This document shows, one piece after another, positions 17,101-25,775 of a DNA stretch of 64,000 nucleotides. Position numbers and translations under genes: made by a program. The notes beneath the pieces are model-generated. The model saw only the letters and a program-made list of their open reading frames with translations, was not told the origin of the DNA and ran no database searches. Source of the stretch: Phocoenobacter atlanticus (GTDB lineage: Bacteria > Pseudomonadota > Gammaproteobacteria > Enterobacterales > Pasteurellaceae); NCBI RefSeq assembly GCF_030764225.1, contig NZ_JASAXH010000007.1; one strand, written 5' to 3'. Within the stretch, counting starts at the first letter, position 1; every line of letters starts with the position of its first letter.

Positions 17101-17558
17101 AGTGAAATCCACTCGTGCCGATAAGGATCGCTTTGCAAACTCCCTTTTTTTAATTTATCTTGAAAGCCAAGTGTCGTTTTTCCAATATCGTGCAATAACG
17201 CAGCAATAGTCGCAATAATTTGAATACTACTTGCATATTTCCAATCATTTTCCCACTCATTGTGTAAAATATTCCTTTTGGTTCTATTCACCGCCACAAT
17301 CCCCAAATGATTAAACTTTCTCTTATTTCCCACAATCCAAATTAATTCGGTACGTTGGCGAGTTCGCACTCGGTGGCAACTCACCGCTGTTGATTTACTG
17401 GCTGTTTGGCGTAGCAATTGCTTGACGGCGAGTAGTCCCTCTTCTGTAATCGCCGTTTGCCAAACATTATCGCCAATACGATTAGCGAAAGCATCTAAAA
17501 TACGGCGAGTACGAGAGAGGGCTTTCTTTTCACATTGAGAAATAAAGGTGACTAACAT
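14148..17558 (-). CDS. cas3: Cas2-Cas3 fusion helicase-nuclease (type I-F)
   Basis: Fusion typical of type I-F: the Cas2 part joins Cas1 in spacer acquisition and the Cas3 part degrades target DNA. Order: Cas2-like domain (about 1-90, MLVTFISQCEKKALSRTRRI), HD nuclease (ALLHDIGK, later SHHRFP and VADHNYSS), superfamily 2 helicase with Walker A ASTGCGKT and Walker B LILDEPDDFD, SSATLTPDL, helicase C-terminal part QLAGRIWRHRP, and a C-terminal accessory domain. I choose the ATG at 17558 (1136 residues) because GGGAGGAG precedes it and the ATG overlaps the cas1 stop as TAATG. No broken motif was seen. Confidence 0.95.
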   Translation of the reverse strand: MLVTFISQCEKKALSRTRRILDAFANRIGDNVWQTAITEEGLLAVKQLLRQTASKSTAVSCHRVRTRQRTELIWIVGNKRKFNHLGIVAVNRTKRNILHNEWENDWKYASSIQIIATIAALLHDIGKTTLGFQDKLKKGSLQSDPYRHEWISLKLFEVMVEGCETDEQWLSRFTEIDKWLSKNKSTLNKRLQQCHRDTTQLGQIPPLAQWVAWLIISHHRFPPYKKVRLSPKDREECRSEDKKINLSVSLERYYQKYLCAFDNWVKVEKEKFDEIAIKQQNSFWKFKEQVMCSPVWQKAIKRWSNKALKDPALMQLSQQAIDNKKAIDDTFLLYLSRLCLMVADHNYSSLGEKDKDRRFSGDKNFKMLVANTQRIFVEDEPISKPNQTLDEHLIGVAALTAGFARKLPIIATALPTLKEQQSLSKFTDISRFKWQNKAYQLAQRVQKESEEHGFFGVNMASTGCGKTIANARIMYGLADPKKGARFTIALGLRVLTLQTGQSFRKDLDLSAEKLAILVGGQASKDLFELNQQNNSQDKKEDEKEGLLGSESSEDILSEWVDSQIDYQDYAELNLGTVIENKKVRDLLFSPVVTCTVDHIIQASECKRGGRYIAPMLRLLSSDLILDEPDDFDQNDLPALSRLVHLAGLFGSRVLLSSATLTPDLLMGLFQAYQAGRELFNHSQNKGKPNIVCAWFDEQKTAMKTVQCSNINVFTKENQQFIEKRKDFLSKQKVRRKADILPLDLSYNQERPARFYANLGQQILNGAISLHNNYHQIDPQTSKKVSIGLVRIANINNIIPIATQLFAKAEVPEDVHIHLSCYHSKQLLVLRNALETRLDRILHRDKENPAALFEHSEIKKALKQSQVKHHIFIILATPVAEVGRDHDYDWAIVEPSSMRSIIQLAGRIWRHRPDKVAEKTNMLILQHNIRYFKNPNSTIFTYPGFETKQFKPTSYNLQELLTAEQLAQIDAKPRIIKSTNDDIKTLSDLEHQVMQNLLNNNSLNYVNAYWNKQTTANRAHIHLQLISPFRAGKSEEDFLIIPNDESEEGYDVYFAESVYKNGLSDATLQDNIISPLEADFSHPQISPWLATGLVEALEEIQKSYPDKSLRYLATRFSSVSLDDRKEWRFSEFLGVVG

Positions 17559-18514
17559 TACTCCTCCCAATCTGTTTTTAATGCTAATGTTTTTATAGTG
17601 TTAAACATCACATCAAGGGCTTTATGTTGTGTAAAAGTATTTAAACACTCCTGACGAAAATCTTGTTCTGTCGCATTTTCACTAGCACAAATAAAAGCTT
17701 TTGGAAGAATAAGCGCATCTTTTACGATATCCGCAATATCAAATACCAAAGCCCCTCGTCTTGTTTTACCGTGCATTACTGCAAAACCGTGAGGAATACC
17801 AAGCACCCAAGCCGTGGTTGCCCCTAATCCGTAGGCAAGATAATTACCGTGATTTAAAAATATATTGGCTTTATCTAAGCCATCGTGATCACGGCTAAAC
17901 CCGTTATAATGGGTATTTTTACTGGCTAATTTATACAGCTCTTTTGTTAAACGGGCTTCAAGCTGTAATAAATTCATTATGCTTGTTTGTTGGGGGATTT
18001 TTTCTTTATAGGTGGAGATAAGGTTTTTAATATGATCGTTATTACTGTCAAATCCATATAGACGTAAATCTTTATCTTTTGACCAAGTAGCATCGAGGAA
18101 ATCAAGACGAGCAATTTGCAAATTTTTGGCAATATCTAACCGCTTGTTATCATCAAACCACCAAGATAACCAACCTTGAACATATTCTGTTGGTCGATAT
18201 TCACTTTGAGGCGTTAGCCATTCAATTTCACTTGCCATCAATAACGGCGTTCCGCCACCACCTGAGAAACCAACTAAAACACCTGCTTGAGCTAACATTC
18301 GCATTGCAGCTTGTGTGATCGAAGTCCCTGTGCCTAAAAGTAAGCAAGTTGTGTTGGCGATAGGAATATTGTAATACAGGTTTTCTTTATCGCTTTCTGT
18401 AAGATAAAGAACACGCCCATCTTTTTGCATTACTCGGCAGTATTCCAAGTAATAAATATTGGCTCGTTTTGAATGAAGAATAGCTTTAAGGGCAGAGGAT
18501 TGAATAGGTTGCAT
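17558..18514 (-). CDS. cas1: CRISPR integrase Cas1 (type I-F)
   Basis: Metal-dependent DNA integrase that inserts new spacers at the leader end. Metal-binding residues are visible: Glu in LQLEARLTKELYK, His in GIPHGFAVMHGKTRRGA and Asp in LVFDIADIVKDA. The N-terminal beta domain includes LLLGTGTSITQAAMRMLAQAGV. 318 residues is normal for I-F Cas1. It is translationally coupled to cas2-3 downstream (TAATG). Both adaptation and interference modules are intact, so the locus should be competent for immunity. Confidence 0.96.
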   Translation of the reverse strand: MQPIQSSALKAILHSKRANIYYLEYCRVMQKDGRVLYLTESDKENLYYNIPIANTTCLLLGTGTSITQAAMRMLAQAGVLVGFSGGGGTPLLMASEIEWLTPQSEYRPTEYVQGWLSWWFDDNKRLDIAKNLQIARLDFLDATWSKDKDLRLYGFDSNNDHIKNLISTYKEKIPQQTSIMNLLQLEARLTKELYKLASKNTHYNGFSRDHDGLDKANIFLNHGNYLAYGLGATTAWVLGIPHGFAVMHGKTRRGALVFDIADIVKDALILPKAFICASENATEQDFRQECLNTFTQHKALDVMFNTIKTLALKTDWEE

Positions 18515-18851
18515 ATAAACTCCTGCGGGAAAAAGTAATCATTATCATCATATAATAAACCACCAAAAATAATATGATTTAAAACAAATTTCGTGTTTTT
18601 AAATGTATTATTTTTTATATAAGCGGTTACTTTCTTGTAAGAATTTACACTTGATTTTTGGGAGAGCCAAATATATTTTTCATTATTTTCATATTTTAAC
18701 ACAGTTCGATTTGTGTAGATACCTATGCAAGCGGAAGAGGGAATTCAGGTGTACAACCTAAACAAAAAATTCCTCCCTCCGCTTGCGAGGGGAGGTTAGG
18801 AGGGGGGGGCAAATTTCAAGTGCGACCTTATTCTGTTAGAGCATAAATTCT
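18515..18851. other. Intergenic region upstream of cas1 with GC-rich repeat
   Basis: Contains an uptake-signal-like stretch (AAGCGGTTAC at about 18622, with AATTTACAC after it), then a GC-rich inverted segment (CCTCCCTCCGC...GGGGAGG, about 18774-18795) followed by a G8 tract at 18802-18809. These are of a type seen as dispersed intergenic repeats. The cas1 promoter must lie here, but no strong hexamer pair stands out. A 90-codon frame overlapping the cas1 start is judged spurious. Confidence 0.45.
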
Positions 18852-18884
18852 CAAGCGGTTAGATATAAAAGAAAATTTGCAAAA
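18852..18884 (+). repeat. DNA-uptake signal sequence (Apl-type)
   Basis: CAAGCGGTTAGAT core, A/T tract and AAAATTTGCAAAA: one of the closest matches to the extended consensus in the window. Confidence 0.75.
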
Positions 18885-18919
18885 TCCCTCTTAATGATGA
18901 CCATAAGAGGGATTTTTTT
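18882..18919 (-). terminator. Terminator after obgE
   Basis: Perfect 12-bp stem AAATCCCTCTTA (18882-18893) with TAAGAGGGATTT (18904-18915), 10-nt loop, immediately after the obgE stop codon. The stem overlaps the end of the uptake signal. A T7 run on the plus strand would let it work in that direction too. Confidence 0.75.
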
Positions 18920-18922
18920 ATA

Positions 18923-20089
18923 TTAAGGTTGGTAAATAATTTCTACACCTTCATCATCTTCTTCTGTCCAATCGTCATCCCAATCATCTTCAGTAATTGG
19001 ATTTTGAATGGCTTGGTTATGGTATTCTTCCCATTTGAACTCCACTTCCTCTTTGGCTTTTTCCTCTTCTTCAACTTCTCGAGGATTAGCTTCAATAAAG
19101 TCCATAATGCTGTTGGTTAATGTAGATACATTGTGACCTGTTGCTGCAGAGATAATGTAATAATCTCCTTCCCAACCAATTTGTTCAATAATCTCTTTCG
19201 CTCTTTGCTGTGCTTCTTCTTCGCCAATAACATCACATTTATTAAACACTAACCATTGAGGTTTATCTGCAACTTTTTCACTATATTGAAAAAGTTCTGA
19301 TTCAATAATGGTAATATTATCTGCAGGATTTGTTTCATCAATTGGCACAATATCTACTAAATGAAGTAATATACGACAACGTTCTAAGTGCTTTAAGAAA
19401 CGAATACCTAAGCCTGACCCTTCTGCAGCACCTTCGATCAATCCAGGAATATCTGCAACCACAAAACTACGATCACCGCTAACACGAGCCACACCTAAAC
19501 TTGGAACAAGTGTTGTAAATGGATAATCGGCTACTTTAGGTTTGGCTGCTGAAATGGCACGAATAAAGGTTGATTTGCCCGCATTGGGTAAACCTAACAT
19601 TCCAACATCAGCAAGTAACATCAATTCGAGCATTAAATCTCGTTTTTCACCCTCTGTACCATTAGTTTTTTGACGGGGAGCACGATTAACCGAAGATTTA
19701 AAACGTGCATTACCTAAACCGTGAAAACCACCTTTGGCAATCAATAATTTCATTCCGTGTTTGGTTAAGTCTCCAATCACTTCTTTAGTATCATTATCTA
19801 TTGCACGAGTTCCAACAGGTACACGTAATGTAATATCTTTACCTCTTGCCCCCGTACAATTTGAGCTACGTCCATTCTCACCACGTTCTGCAGCAAAGCG
19901 TTTAGTAAAGCGGTAATCAACTAATGTATTTAAATTATCATCTGCAATCAAGTAAACATCACCACCATCACCACCATCACCACCATCAGGACCACCTTTT
20001 GGGATGTATTTTTCACGGCGGAAACTGACACAACCATTTCCACCATCACCAGCTTCTATTCTTACTAGAGCTTCATCAATAAATTTCAT
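18923..20089 (-). CDS. obgE: Obg-family GTPase ObgE/CgtA
   Basis: Ribosome-associated essential GTPase involved in 50S assembly and stress response. The N-terminal glycine-rich Obg fold (MKFIDEALVRIEAGDGGNGCVSFRREK, GGPDGGDGGDGGD) occupies about 1-158. The G domain follows with G1 GLPNAGKST, switch region DYPFTT, G3 DIPG, G4 NKCD and G5 SAATG. The acidic C-terminal tail (DDWDDDWTEEDDEG) is typical of proteobacterial ObgE. 388 residues is normal. It is the last gene of the rplU-rpmA-yhbE-obgE cluster, the same order as in E. coli. Confidence 0.97.
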   Translation of the reverse strand: MKFIDEALVRIEAGDGGNGCVSFRREKYIPKGGPDGGDGGDGGDVYLIADDNLNTLVDYRFTKRFAAERGENGRSSNCTGARGKDITLRVPVGTRAIDNDTKEVIGDLTKHGMKLLIAKGGFHGLGNARFKSSVNRAPRQKTNGTEGEKRDLMLELMLLADVGMLGLPNAGKSTFIRAISAAKPKVADYPFTTLVPSLGVARVSGDRSFVVADIPGLIEGAAEGSGLGIRFLKHLERCRILLHLVDIVPIDETNPADNITIIESELFQYSEKVADKPQWLVFNKCDVIGEEEAQQRAKEIIEQIGWEGDYYIISAATGHNVSTLTNSIMDFIEANPREVEEEEKAKEEVEFKWEEYHNQAIQNPITEDDWDDDWTEEDDEGVEIIYQP

Positions 20090-20103
20090 TTTTACTCCTA
20101 AAA

Positions 20104-21030
20104 TTATTTTATTCTATTCTTTTTGATTAACTTATGTCCAAGTACTGAGATAATTGTACCTGAAACTACAATAAATGCACCGATATAACTTAAAAAACTC
20201 ATTTCAGGATTGGCAAATATGTCAGGAAAAGAATAATAACCTATATTTGAAAAAAACATTGTAAAAATTGGAATGAGTACCGTAATTGCACTGACTTTTG
20301 ATGCATCCCAATTATTAAGTGCTTCCGCATAAGCACCATAGCCAATTAAGGTATTTAAGCAACAAAAAATAAAACAACCTAATGTAAATCCACTTAACTC
20401 ACTAAATTGGTTAGGTGTGGCAAAACCACTGAAGACAATTGCACACCCCATATAAATGATGAACAAAATTTGTTGCGAACTAAATCGTGCTAACAATAAT
20501 TTTTGTGAGATTGCATATAATACCCAGATAGAAGATGCACCCACACCAAATAATATGCCTAATGCATAGTCGCCAAGTTGTAATATTTCTTCAAACTGTT
20601 GATGAAAAAAAGTAATTAATCCAATAATTAATAATATTGAACCAATTTTTTGGTGTAAACCAAAACTTTCTCGGAAAAGTAATACACTAACAATCATCAT
20701 TATAAAGGGAGATAATTGACTTAAAACTTGTGTGGTTGTTGGGGAAATATATTGTAATGCTGAACTAAATAAGAAAAAATTGGCGGAAAGCCCAATAATA
20801 CCAAATAAAATCCACTTATATTGTCTAAAAGATAAACTTGTTAATTTGGGTAATTTTTTAGTCAATCCCAATATAATAAATAAACCTAAGCCTGCAACTA
20901 AGAAACGATACCAAACTATAGTAGTAGGTGTCATTACAGCTAATACTTTTTGTACCGCAATAGGTACAGCTCCCCACATTGAGGTAGCAAGTAATGCCAA
21001 TAAAAATCCAATTACGGGTCTTTGTTTCAT
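20104..21030 (-). CDS. yhbE: EamA/DMT-family transporter YhbE
   Basis: Predicted inner-membrane carrier of the drug/metabolite transporter superfamily with ten hydrophobic segments and two EamA repeats (first starts GFLLALLATSMWGAVPIAVQ; second around LQLGDYALGILFGVGASSIW). Substrate unknown. The start is set at the ATG at 21030 (MKQRPVIGF, 308 residues): a GAGAG ribosome site precedes it and the longer frame would run through the rpmA terminator. Position between rpmA and obgE supports the name. Confidence 0.88.
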   Translation of the reverse strand: MKQRPVIGFLLALLATSMWGAVPIAVQKVLAVMTPTTIVWYRFLVAGLGLFIILGLTKKLPKLTSLSFRQYKWILFGIIGLSANFFLFSSALQYISPTTTQVLSQLSPFIMMIVSVLLFRESFGLHQKIGSILLIIGLITFFHQQFEEILQLGDYALGILFGVGASSIWVLYAISQKLLLARFSSQQILFIIYMGCAIVFSGFATPNQFSELSGFTLGCFIFCCLNTLIGYGAYAEALNNWDASKVSAITVLIPIFTMFFSNIGYYSFPDIFANPEMSFLSYIGAFIVVSGTIISVLGHKLIKKNRIK

Positions 21031-21054
21031 ATACTCTCTTTTCTTAAATCCTAT

Positions 21055-21081
21055 AAAAAAACCCCGCATAAAGTGCGGGGT
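21055..21081 (-). terminator. Terminator between rpmA and yhbE
   Basis: Stem ACCCCGCA (21061-21068) with TGCGGGGT (21074-21081), 5-nt loop and a run of seven T on the minus strand. It probably attenuates transcription from the ribosomal protein genes into yhbE-obgE. Confidence 0.85.
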
Positions 21082-21103
21082 CATTTATTCTTTACTTTGA
21101 AAA

Positions 21104-21361
21104 CTACTCAGCGTCAATGCTCACAAATTTGCGATTTTTGTCACCTTTCACTTCAAATTTAACTTTACCATCTGCTGTTGCAAATAATGTATGGTCACGT
21201 CCCATACCTACGTTTGTTCCAGCGTGGAATTTAGTACCACGTTGACGAACAATAATACTTCCCGCTAATACAGATTCACCACCGAAACGTTTAACACCAA
21301 GGCGTTTAGATTCAGAATCACGACCGTTACGAGTTGAACCACCTGCTTTTTTAGTTGCCAT
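21104..21361 (-). CDS. rpmA: 50S ribosomal protein L27
   Basis: 85-residue L27 located near the peptidyl transferase centre. Starts MATKKAGGSTRNGRDSESKR, with GGESVLAGSIIVRQRGT and the conserved GTNVGMGRDHTLFA. It lies 20 bp after rplU, with a terminator 23 bp after its own stop codon. Confidence 0.98.
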   Translation of the reverse strand: MATKKAGGSTRNGRDSESKRLGVKRFGGESVLAGSIIVRQRGTKFHAGTNVGMGRDHTLFATADGKVKFEVKGDKNRKFVSIDAE

Positions 21362-21381
21362 CTACTTGATCTCCTCTGAAA

Positions 21382-21693
21382 TTATGCTGTAATCCCAGTG
21401 ATTTTCACTTCTGTGAACCACTGACGATGACCTTGTTGTTTACGGCTATGTTTACGACGACGGAACTTAACGATTTTAATTTTATCGCCACGACCGTGTG
21501 AAACAACTTCTGCTACTACTTTGCTACCAGCAACTACTGGTGCACCAATTTGGATATCTTCACCATTAACGACCATTAACACTTTGTCAAACTCAACTGT
21601 TTCACCAGTTGCAACTTCAAGTTTTTCTAAACGAATTACTTGACCTTCGCTTACTCGGTGTTGTTTGCCGCCACTTTGGAAAACTGCGTACAT
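21382..21693 (-). CDS. rplU: 50S ribosomal protein L21
   Basis: 103-residue L21 that binds 23S rRNA. MYAVFQSGGKQHRVSEGQ at the start and KIVKFRRRKHSRKQQGHRQ near the end are diagnostic. First gene of the rplU-rpmA-yhbE-obgE cluster; the promoter should lie in the 220-bp gap upstream. Confidence 0.98.
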   Translation of the reverse strand: MYAVFQSGGKQHRVSEGQVIRLEKLEVATGETVEFDKVLMVVNGEDIQIGAPVVAGSKVVAEVVSHGRGDKIKIVKFRRRKHSRKQQGHRQWFTEVKITGITA

Positions 21694-21849
21694 ATATACT
21701 CCGCTAAATTATGCGTTCGCATTCTGTTTCTAATTAACTTGCTACTAACATTTTTAAATCATTAAAATAGGTCGCCAATTCTACGCAAAAAAAGAGTTAA
21801 GAGCAAGATCGTTTTTAGATTATTTTGATAATTTATGAAAAATAATAGC

Positions 21850-21882
21850 TAAGCGGTCACTTACTCTTAATTTTTTGCAAAT
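21850..21882 (+). repeat. DNA-uptake signal sequence upstream of rplU
   Basis: TAAGCGGTCACTT core and TTTTTTGCAAAT tail. An oppositely oriented core (TTACCGCTTAC) follows at about 21896-21906, making a facing pair. Confidence 0.7.
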
Positions 21883-21917
21883 TCTTGCCTGTAAGTTACC
21901 GCTTACTTTTGAGAAGT

Positions 21918-22661
21918 TTAACTTTTTAACGTTAAATTTTGACGTACAATTTCAAAAAGACAAATCCCTGTCGCAACAGACACATTTAATGAAGAAACTG
22001 AGCCTGCCATTGGAATGCTGATCAGTTGATCGCAATGTTCTCGAGTTAAACGGCGCATTCCTTCCCCTTCTGCACCCATCACTAAAGCAACAGCACCCGT
22101 TAATTTGGCTTGATAAAGATTTTCAGTGGCTTCACCGGCTGTGCCAACGACCCAAATATGCTTTTCTTTAAGCTCTCTGAGTGTACGAGCCAAGTTGGTC
22201 ACTCGAATTAATGGAACAGTTTCTGCCGCCCCACAAGCAACTTTACGAGCAACAGAAGTCAGCTGTGCTGATTTGTCTTTTGGTACAATCACCGCATCAA
22301 CGCCAGTGGCATCAGCTGTTCGTAAACACGCACCAAGATTATGAGGGTCTGTGATACCATCAAGCACCAATAAAAAAGGTTGTGCTTTTTGTTCTAATAA
22401 ATTTGCTAAATCTTGTTCATTAAGTTCTTTTGTTGGCACGACTCGAGCGATAATACCTTGATGTACTTCGCCTTGTGCTTTTTTGTCTAAGGTATTACGA
22501 TTTAACCATTGAATCGAAATACCGTAATTATTTAATTGTTGCAATAATGGTTGTAGGCGTTTATCTTCACGCCCTTTTAAAACAAAGACCTCAATTAAAC
22601 GCTCAGGGGTATTTTTTAAAAAGGATTCAACAGAATGAATGCCATAAATATGTTCGCTCAC
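21918..22661 (-). CDS. rlmB: 23S rRNA (guanosine-2'-O)-methyltransferase RlmB
   Basis: SPOUT-family enzyme that 2'-O-methylates G2251 of 23S rRNA using SAM. The N-terminal substrate-binding domain starts SEHIYGIHSVESFL. The knot motifs are LDGITDPHNLGACLRTAD, MGAEGEGMRRLT and IPMAGSVSSLNVSVATG. The start codon is GTG, sharing one base with the stop of the preceding ligase gene (TAGTG), so the two are coupled. 247 residues is normal. Confidence 0.95.
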   Translation of the reverse strand: MSEHIYGIHSVESFLKNTPERLIEVFVLKGREDKRLQPLLQQLNNYGISIQWLNRNTLDKKAQGEVHQGIIARVVPTKELNEQDLANLLEQKAQPFLLVLDGITDPHNLGACLRTADATGVDAVIVPKDKSAQLTSVARKVACGAAETVPLIRVTNLARTLRELKEKHIWVVGTAGEATENLYQAKLTGAVALVMGAEGEGMRRLTREHCDQLISIPMAGSVSSLNVSVATGICLFEIVRQNLTLKS

Positions 22662-24517
22662 TATTTTTTATCATCCTCTTTTGGTAAGTTTTCTTCGCTA
22701 TTTTTAGCTTCTTCTTTTTTATTAGGAGAAAAATATTCGTTATACATTTCTTCAATATGGTGTTTATAACGCTCTAAAATCACTTTACGACGTAATTTTA
22801 AGGTTGGCGTAATTTCCTCCATTTTGGCACTAAATTCTTCTGAAAGTAAGGTGAATTTTTTGACCTGTTCAAAATGGGCTAACTCTTTTTGTAATTCATT
22901 AATACGCGTTTCAAAAAATTGAATAATTTCAGAGTTTTTAATAAGTTCTAAACGATCTTGGTATTTAATATTAAGCTGTTCAGCTAAATCTTCTAATGCC
23001 TCAAAACTTGGTACTACTAAGGCGGATACATATTTTTTAGCATCAGCAACTACGGCTATTTGCTCAATAAATTTATCTTTTCCAATTTTGCCTTCAATAT
23101 ATTGAGGTGCAATATATTTACCATTTGAAGTTTTCATTAGTTCTTTAAGGCGATCGGTAATGTATAAATTGCCGTATTCATCAATTTCACCTGCATCACC
23201 TGTTTTTAAGAAGCCATCTTCAGTAAAACTTGCTGCTGTTTCTTCAGGTTTCTTGTAATAACCTTTCATTACAATACCACCTCGTACCAAAATTTCATTT
23301 TCCTCACCAATTTTGATCTCTACATTTGGCATTACTTTACCGATAGAGTTACTTTTAAACCCTTTTTGTTCCCAACAAGAAATCGTGGCAGTCGTTTCTG
23401 TCATTCCATAACCCGTAATGATATTAATTCCAATAGAATGAAAAAATTCCGCAATGGAAGGTTCTAATTTTGCACCACCACAAGGTAACATACGAACTCG
23501 CCCACCCAGTAACGATCTGAGTTTAGATAATACCAGTTTATCGGCTAATTTATAACGTACTTTTAACCATTTAGAATGGTGCTTACGTTGTAAACTTTTT
23601 TCTCCGATATTGATTGCCCAATTAAATAATTTTTTACGGTATTTTGGTGCTTTATCTACTTTATCCCAAATTGCTGAGTACATTTTTTCATATAAACGAG
23701 GAACCGCACACATTAAGGTTGGCTGTGTTTCAGCTAAAGCAGAACGTACTTCATTAGTATCTTCTAAATAACAAATGATGGCTCCTCTATGTAGCATATA
23801 GGCCGACCAAGCACGTTCATAAACGTGAGAGAATGGCAAGAAAGCCAAAGAAACATCATTATGATCAATAGGAAGTAACGCAAGATCGTGACTTTGAAAT
23901 TGATGAGCCAAATTTGAATGCGTCAGCATTACACCTTTCGGTTCACCAGTGGTGCCAGAGGTATAAATCAGGGTAAACAGATCGTCTAAGTTTTTAGTTG
24001 CAATACGTTGTTCAAAGTCTTGTTTATTGGCATTTTCACCTAATGCAATAAAATCATTCCATTCTATAATTAAATCATTGGCTTGGTATTGTAATCCCTC
24101 TTTCATTAACACAATTTTTGTTAATGTCGTACAATTTTCCGCAACACTTAAAATCGCATCCAGTTGAGGTTGATCACCCACAAACAAGATTTCTACATCT
24201 GCATTATTGATAATATATTCTGCTTGCTTAGGCGTATTTGTTGCATAAATAGGTACCGTAATTGCACGTAATTGCAAGGTGGCAATATCAACAATTGTCC
24301 AATTTGGCATATTTTGTGCAAAAATCCCCACTTTATCCTGAATGCCAATATTTTGGCTCAGTAAGGCTAAAGAGAGTTGATCTAATTTTTGCTGAAACTC
24401 ACCCCAAGAAATATCTTGCCAAGTTTCATTTTGTTTAAAACGCAATGCACTACGTTCAGGGTGTTCTAAGGCTTGCTTACGAACACGGCTTACGATATGG
24501 AGATCTAATAAATTCAT
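22661..24517 (-). CDS. AMP-forming long-chain acyl-CoA ligase (FadD15-like)
   Basis: Activates long-chain fatty acids to acyl-CoA through an acyl-adenylate. Motifs: P-loop-like LIYTSGTTGEPKGVMLTHSN (about residue 175), GYGMTETTATISC, and GFLKTGDAGEIDEYGNLYITDR with KELMKTSNGKYIAPQYIE near the C-terminus. The 618-residue length and the lid sequence point to the FadD15/long Acs type rather than the E. coli FadD type. A charged C-terminal tail (NKKEEAKNSEENLPKEDDKK) follows. Coupled to rlmB. Exact chain-length preference cannot be read from the sequence. Confidence 0.9.
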   Translation of the reverse strand: MNLLDLHIVSRVRKQALEHPERSALRFKQNETWQDISWGEFQQKLDQLSLALLSQNIGIQDKVGIFAQNMPNWTIVDIATLQLRAITVPIYATNTPKQAEYIINNADVEILFVGDQPQLDAILSVAENCTTLTKIVLMKEGLQYQANDLIIEWNDFIALGENANKQDFEQRIATKNLDDLFTLIYTSGTTGEPKGVMLTHSNLAHQFQSHDLALLPIDHNDVSLAFLPFSHVYERAWSAYMLHRGAIICYLEDTNEVRSALAETQPTLMCAVPRLYEKMYSAIWDKVDKAPKYRKKLFNWAINIGEKSLQRKHHSKWLKVRYKLADKLVLSKLRSLLGGRVRMLPCGGAKLEPSIAEFFHSIGINIITGYGMTETTATISCWEQKGFKSNSIGKVMPNVEIKIGEENEILVRGGIVMKGYYKKPEETAASFTEDGFLKTGDAGEIDEYGNLYITDRLKELMKTSNGKYIAPQYIEGKIGKDKFIEQIAVVADAKKYVSALVVPSFEALEDLAEQLNIKYQDRLELIKNSEIIQFFETRINELQKELAHFEQVKKFTLLSEEFSAKMEEITPTLKLRRKVILERYKHHIEEMYNEYFSPNKKEEAKNSEENLPKEDDKK

Positions 24518-24628
24518 AATGGTATTTTAATTAAAATTAAACGGAAAAACGTTAGCAATATAACGTTTTCTAGTAAAAAAAGCGAGTGAATTTAATGTTT
24601 TTGCAAAAACTAAAATAAATCTTACCGC

Positions 24629-25720
24629 TTATTTCTTCAACAACCAAACCCCACTTTCAATATGGTCTGTATAAGGGAATTGATCAAATAACGCACATCG
24701 CTCAATACGGTGGGTTTGGCTAAGTTGTTCTAAATTCTCACATAAAGTATGCGGATTACACGAAATATACAAAATTCTTTCATAGTTTTGTACTAAATTT
24801 AAGGTATCTTGATCTAATCCCGCTCGAGGAGGATCCACAAAAATTGTATTACATTGATAATCAGATAACTCAATTCCTTTTAAACGGTTAAATTTACGCA
24901 CTCCATTCAACGCTTGCGTAAATTCTTCCGCTGACATTCTGATAATTTGTAAATTATCAATTTGATTTTGTTCAATATTATATTGTGCGGATACCACAGA
25001 AGATTTAGAAATTTCCGTTGCTAATACTTTTCTAAATTGGCTAGCAAGTGCAATGGAGAAGTTGCCATTTCCACAATAAAGTTCCAATAAATCCCCTTCG
25101 CTATTTGCGGTACAACTTCTTGCCCACTCTAACATTTTTATATTTATTTTTGCATTAGGCTGAGTAAAACTATTTTCTACTTGGCGATAAATATATTCTT
25201 TATTATCAATGGTTAATTTTTCTTCGACATAATCACGATCAATCACAATTTTTTGCTTTGTGGCACGTCCCACCAATTGAACATCAAAACCTTGTTGAAT
25301 TAAATTTTGTTTAAGTAATTTGGCTTGCACTGTCCAATTTTCGTCAAGTTTTTTATGATACAACATTGACACCACAATTTGTCCACTTAATGATGTAAGG
25401 TAATCCACTTGAAATAAACGATGTCTTAATATGTCATTGGTGCGAATTTCATCTAATAATGCGGTCATCATTTGATTGATTAACAGACTACCAATCGGAA
25501 ATTGATCGACTCGATAGCGTTGTTTGGTTTGTTGATCAAACATTATGTGATAAAGATCGTCATTATTGTGCCAAATGCGAAATTCTGCACGTAAACGAAA
25601 ATGGTGAGTTTCAGATTCAAAAGCCTCAATACAAGGAGGATTAAAAGGAGCAAGTAAAGCGGTCAGATTTGCCACTTTTTTTGCAAATAATTGAGGATAT
25701 TGTTCAATCTGTAGTGTCAT
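24629..25720 (-). CDS. trmA: tRNA (uracil-5-)-methyltransferase TrmA
   Basis: Makes ribothymidine at position 54 of tRNA using SAM. Motifs of the RNA m5U methyltransferase family: FRLRAEFRIWH near the N-terminus, LLELYCGNGNFSIALA (SAM binding), FVDPPRAGLD, and the catalytic cysteine in ILYISCNPHTLCENL, with the C-terminal FDQFPYTDHIESG. 363 residues, normal for TrmA, and no Fe-S cluster cysteines as in RlmD. Contains an internal uptake signal near 25660. Confidence 0.96.
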   Translation of the reverse strand: MTLQIEQYPQLFAKKVANLTALLAPFNPPCIEAFESETHHFRLRAEFRIWHNNDDLYHIMFDQQTKQRYRVDQFPIGSLLINQMMTALLDEIRTNDILRHRLFQVDYLTSLSGQIVVSMLYHKKLDENWTVQAKLLKQNLIQQGFDVQLVGRATKQKIVIDRDYVEEKLTIDNKEYIYRQVENSFTQPNAKINIKMLEWARSCTANSEGDLLELYCGNGNFSIALASQFRKVLATEISKSSVVSAQYNIEQNQIDNLQIIRMSAEEFTQALNGVRKFNRLKGIELSDYQCNTIFVDPPRAGLDQDTLNLVQNYERILYISCNPHTLCENLEQLSQTHRIERCALFDQFPYTDHIESGVWLLKK

Positions 25721-25775
25721 AATTTCTCTATATTGATATGAAAATTAAAAAGAAATTCCCCTTTTAATTCTTTGA

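Noticed and set aside
18430..18702. 90-codon GTG-start frame overlapping the cas1 start
   Set aside because: No ribosome site, it runs through an uptake signal and the probable cas1 promoter, and it resembles no known protein.
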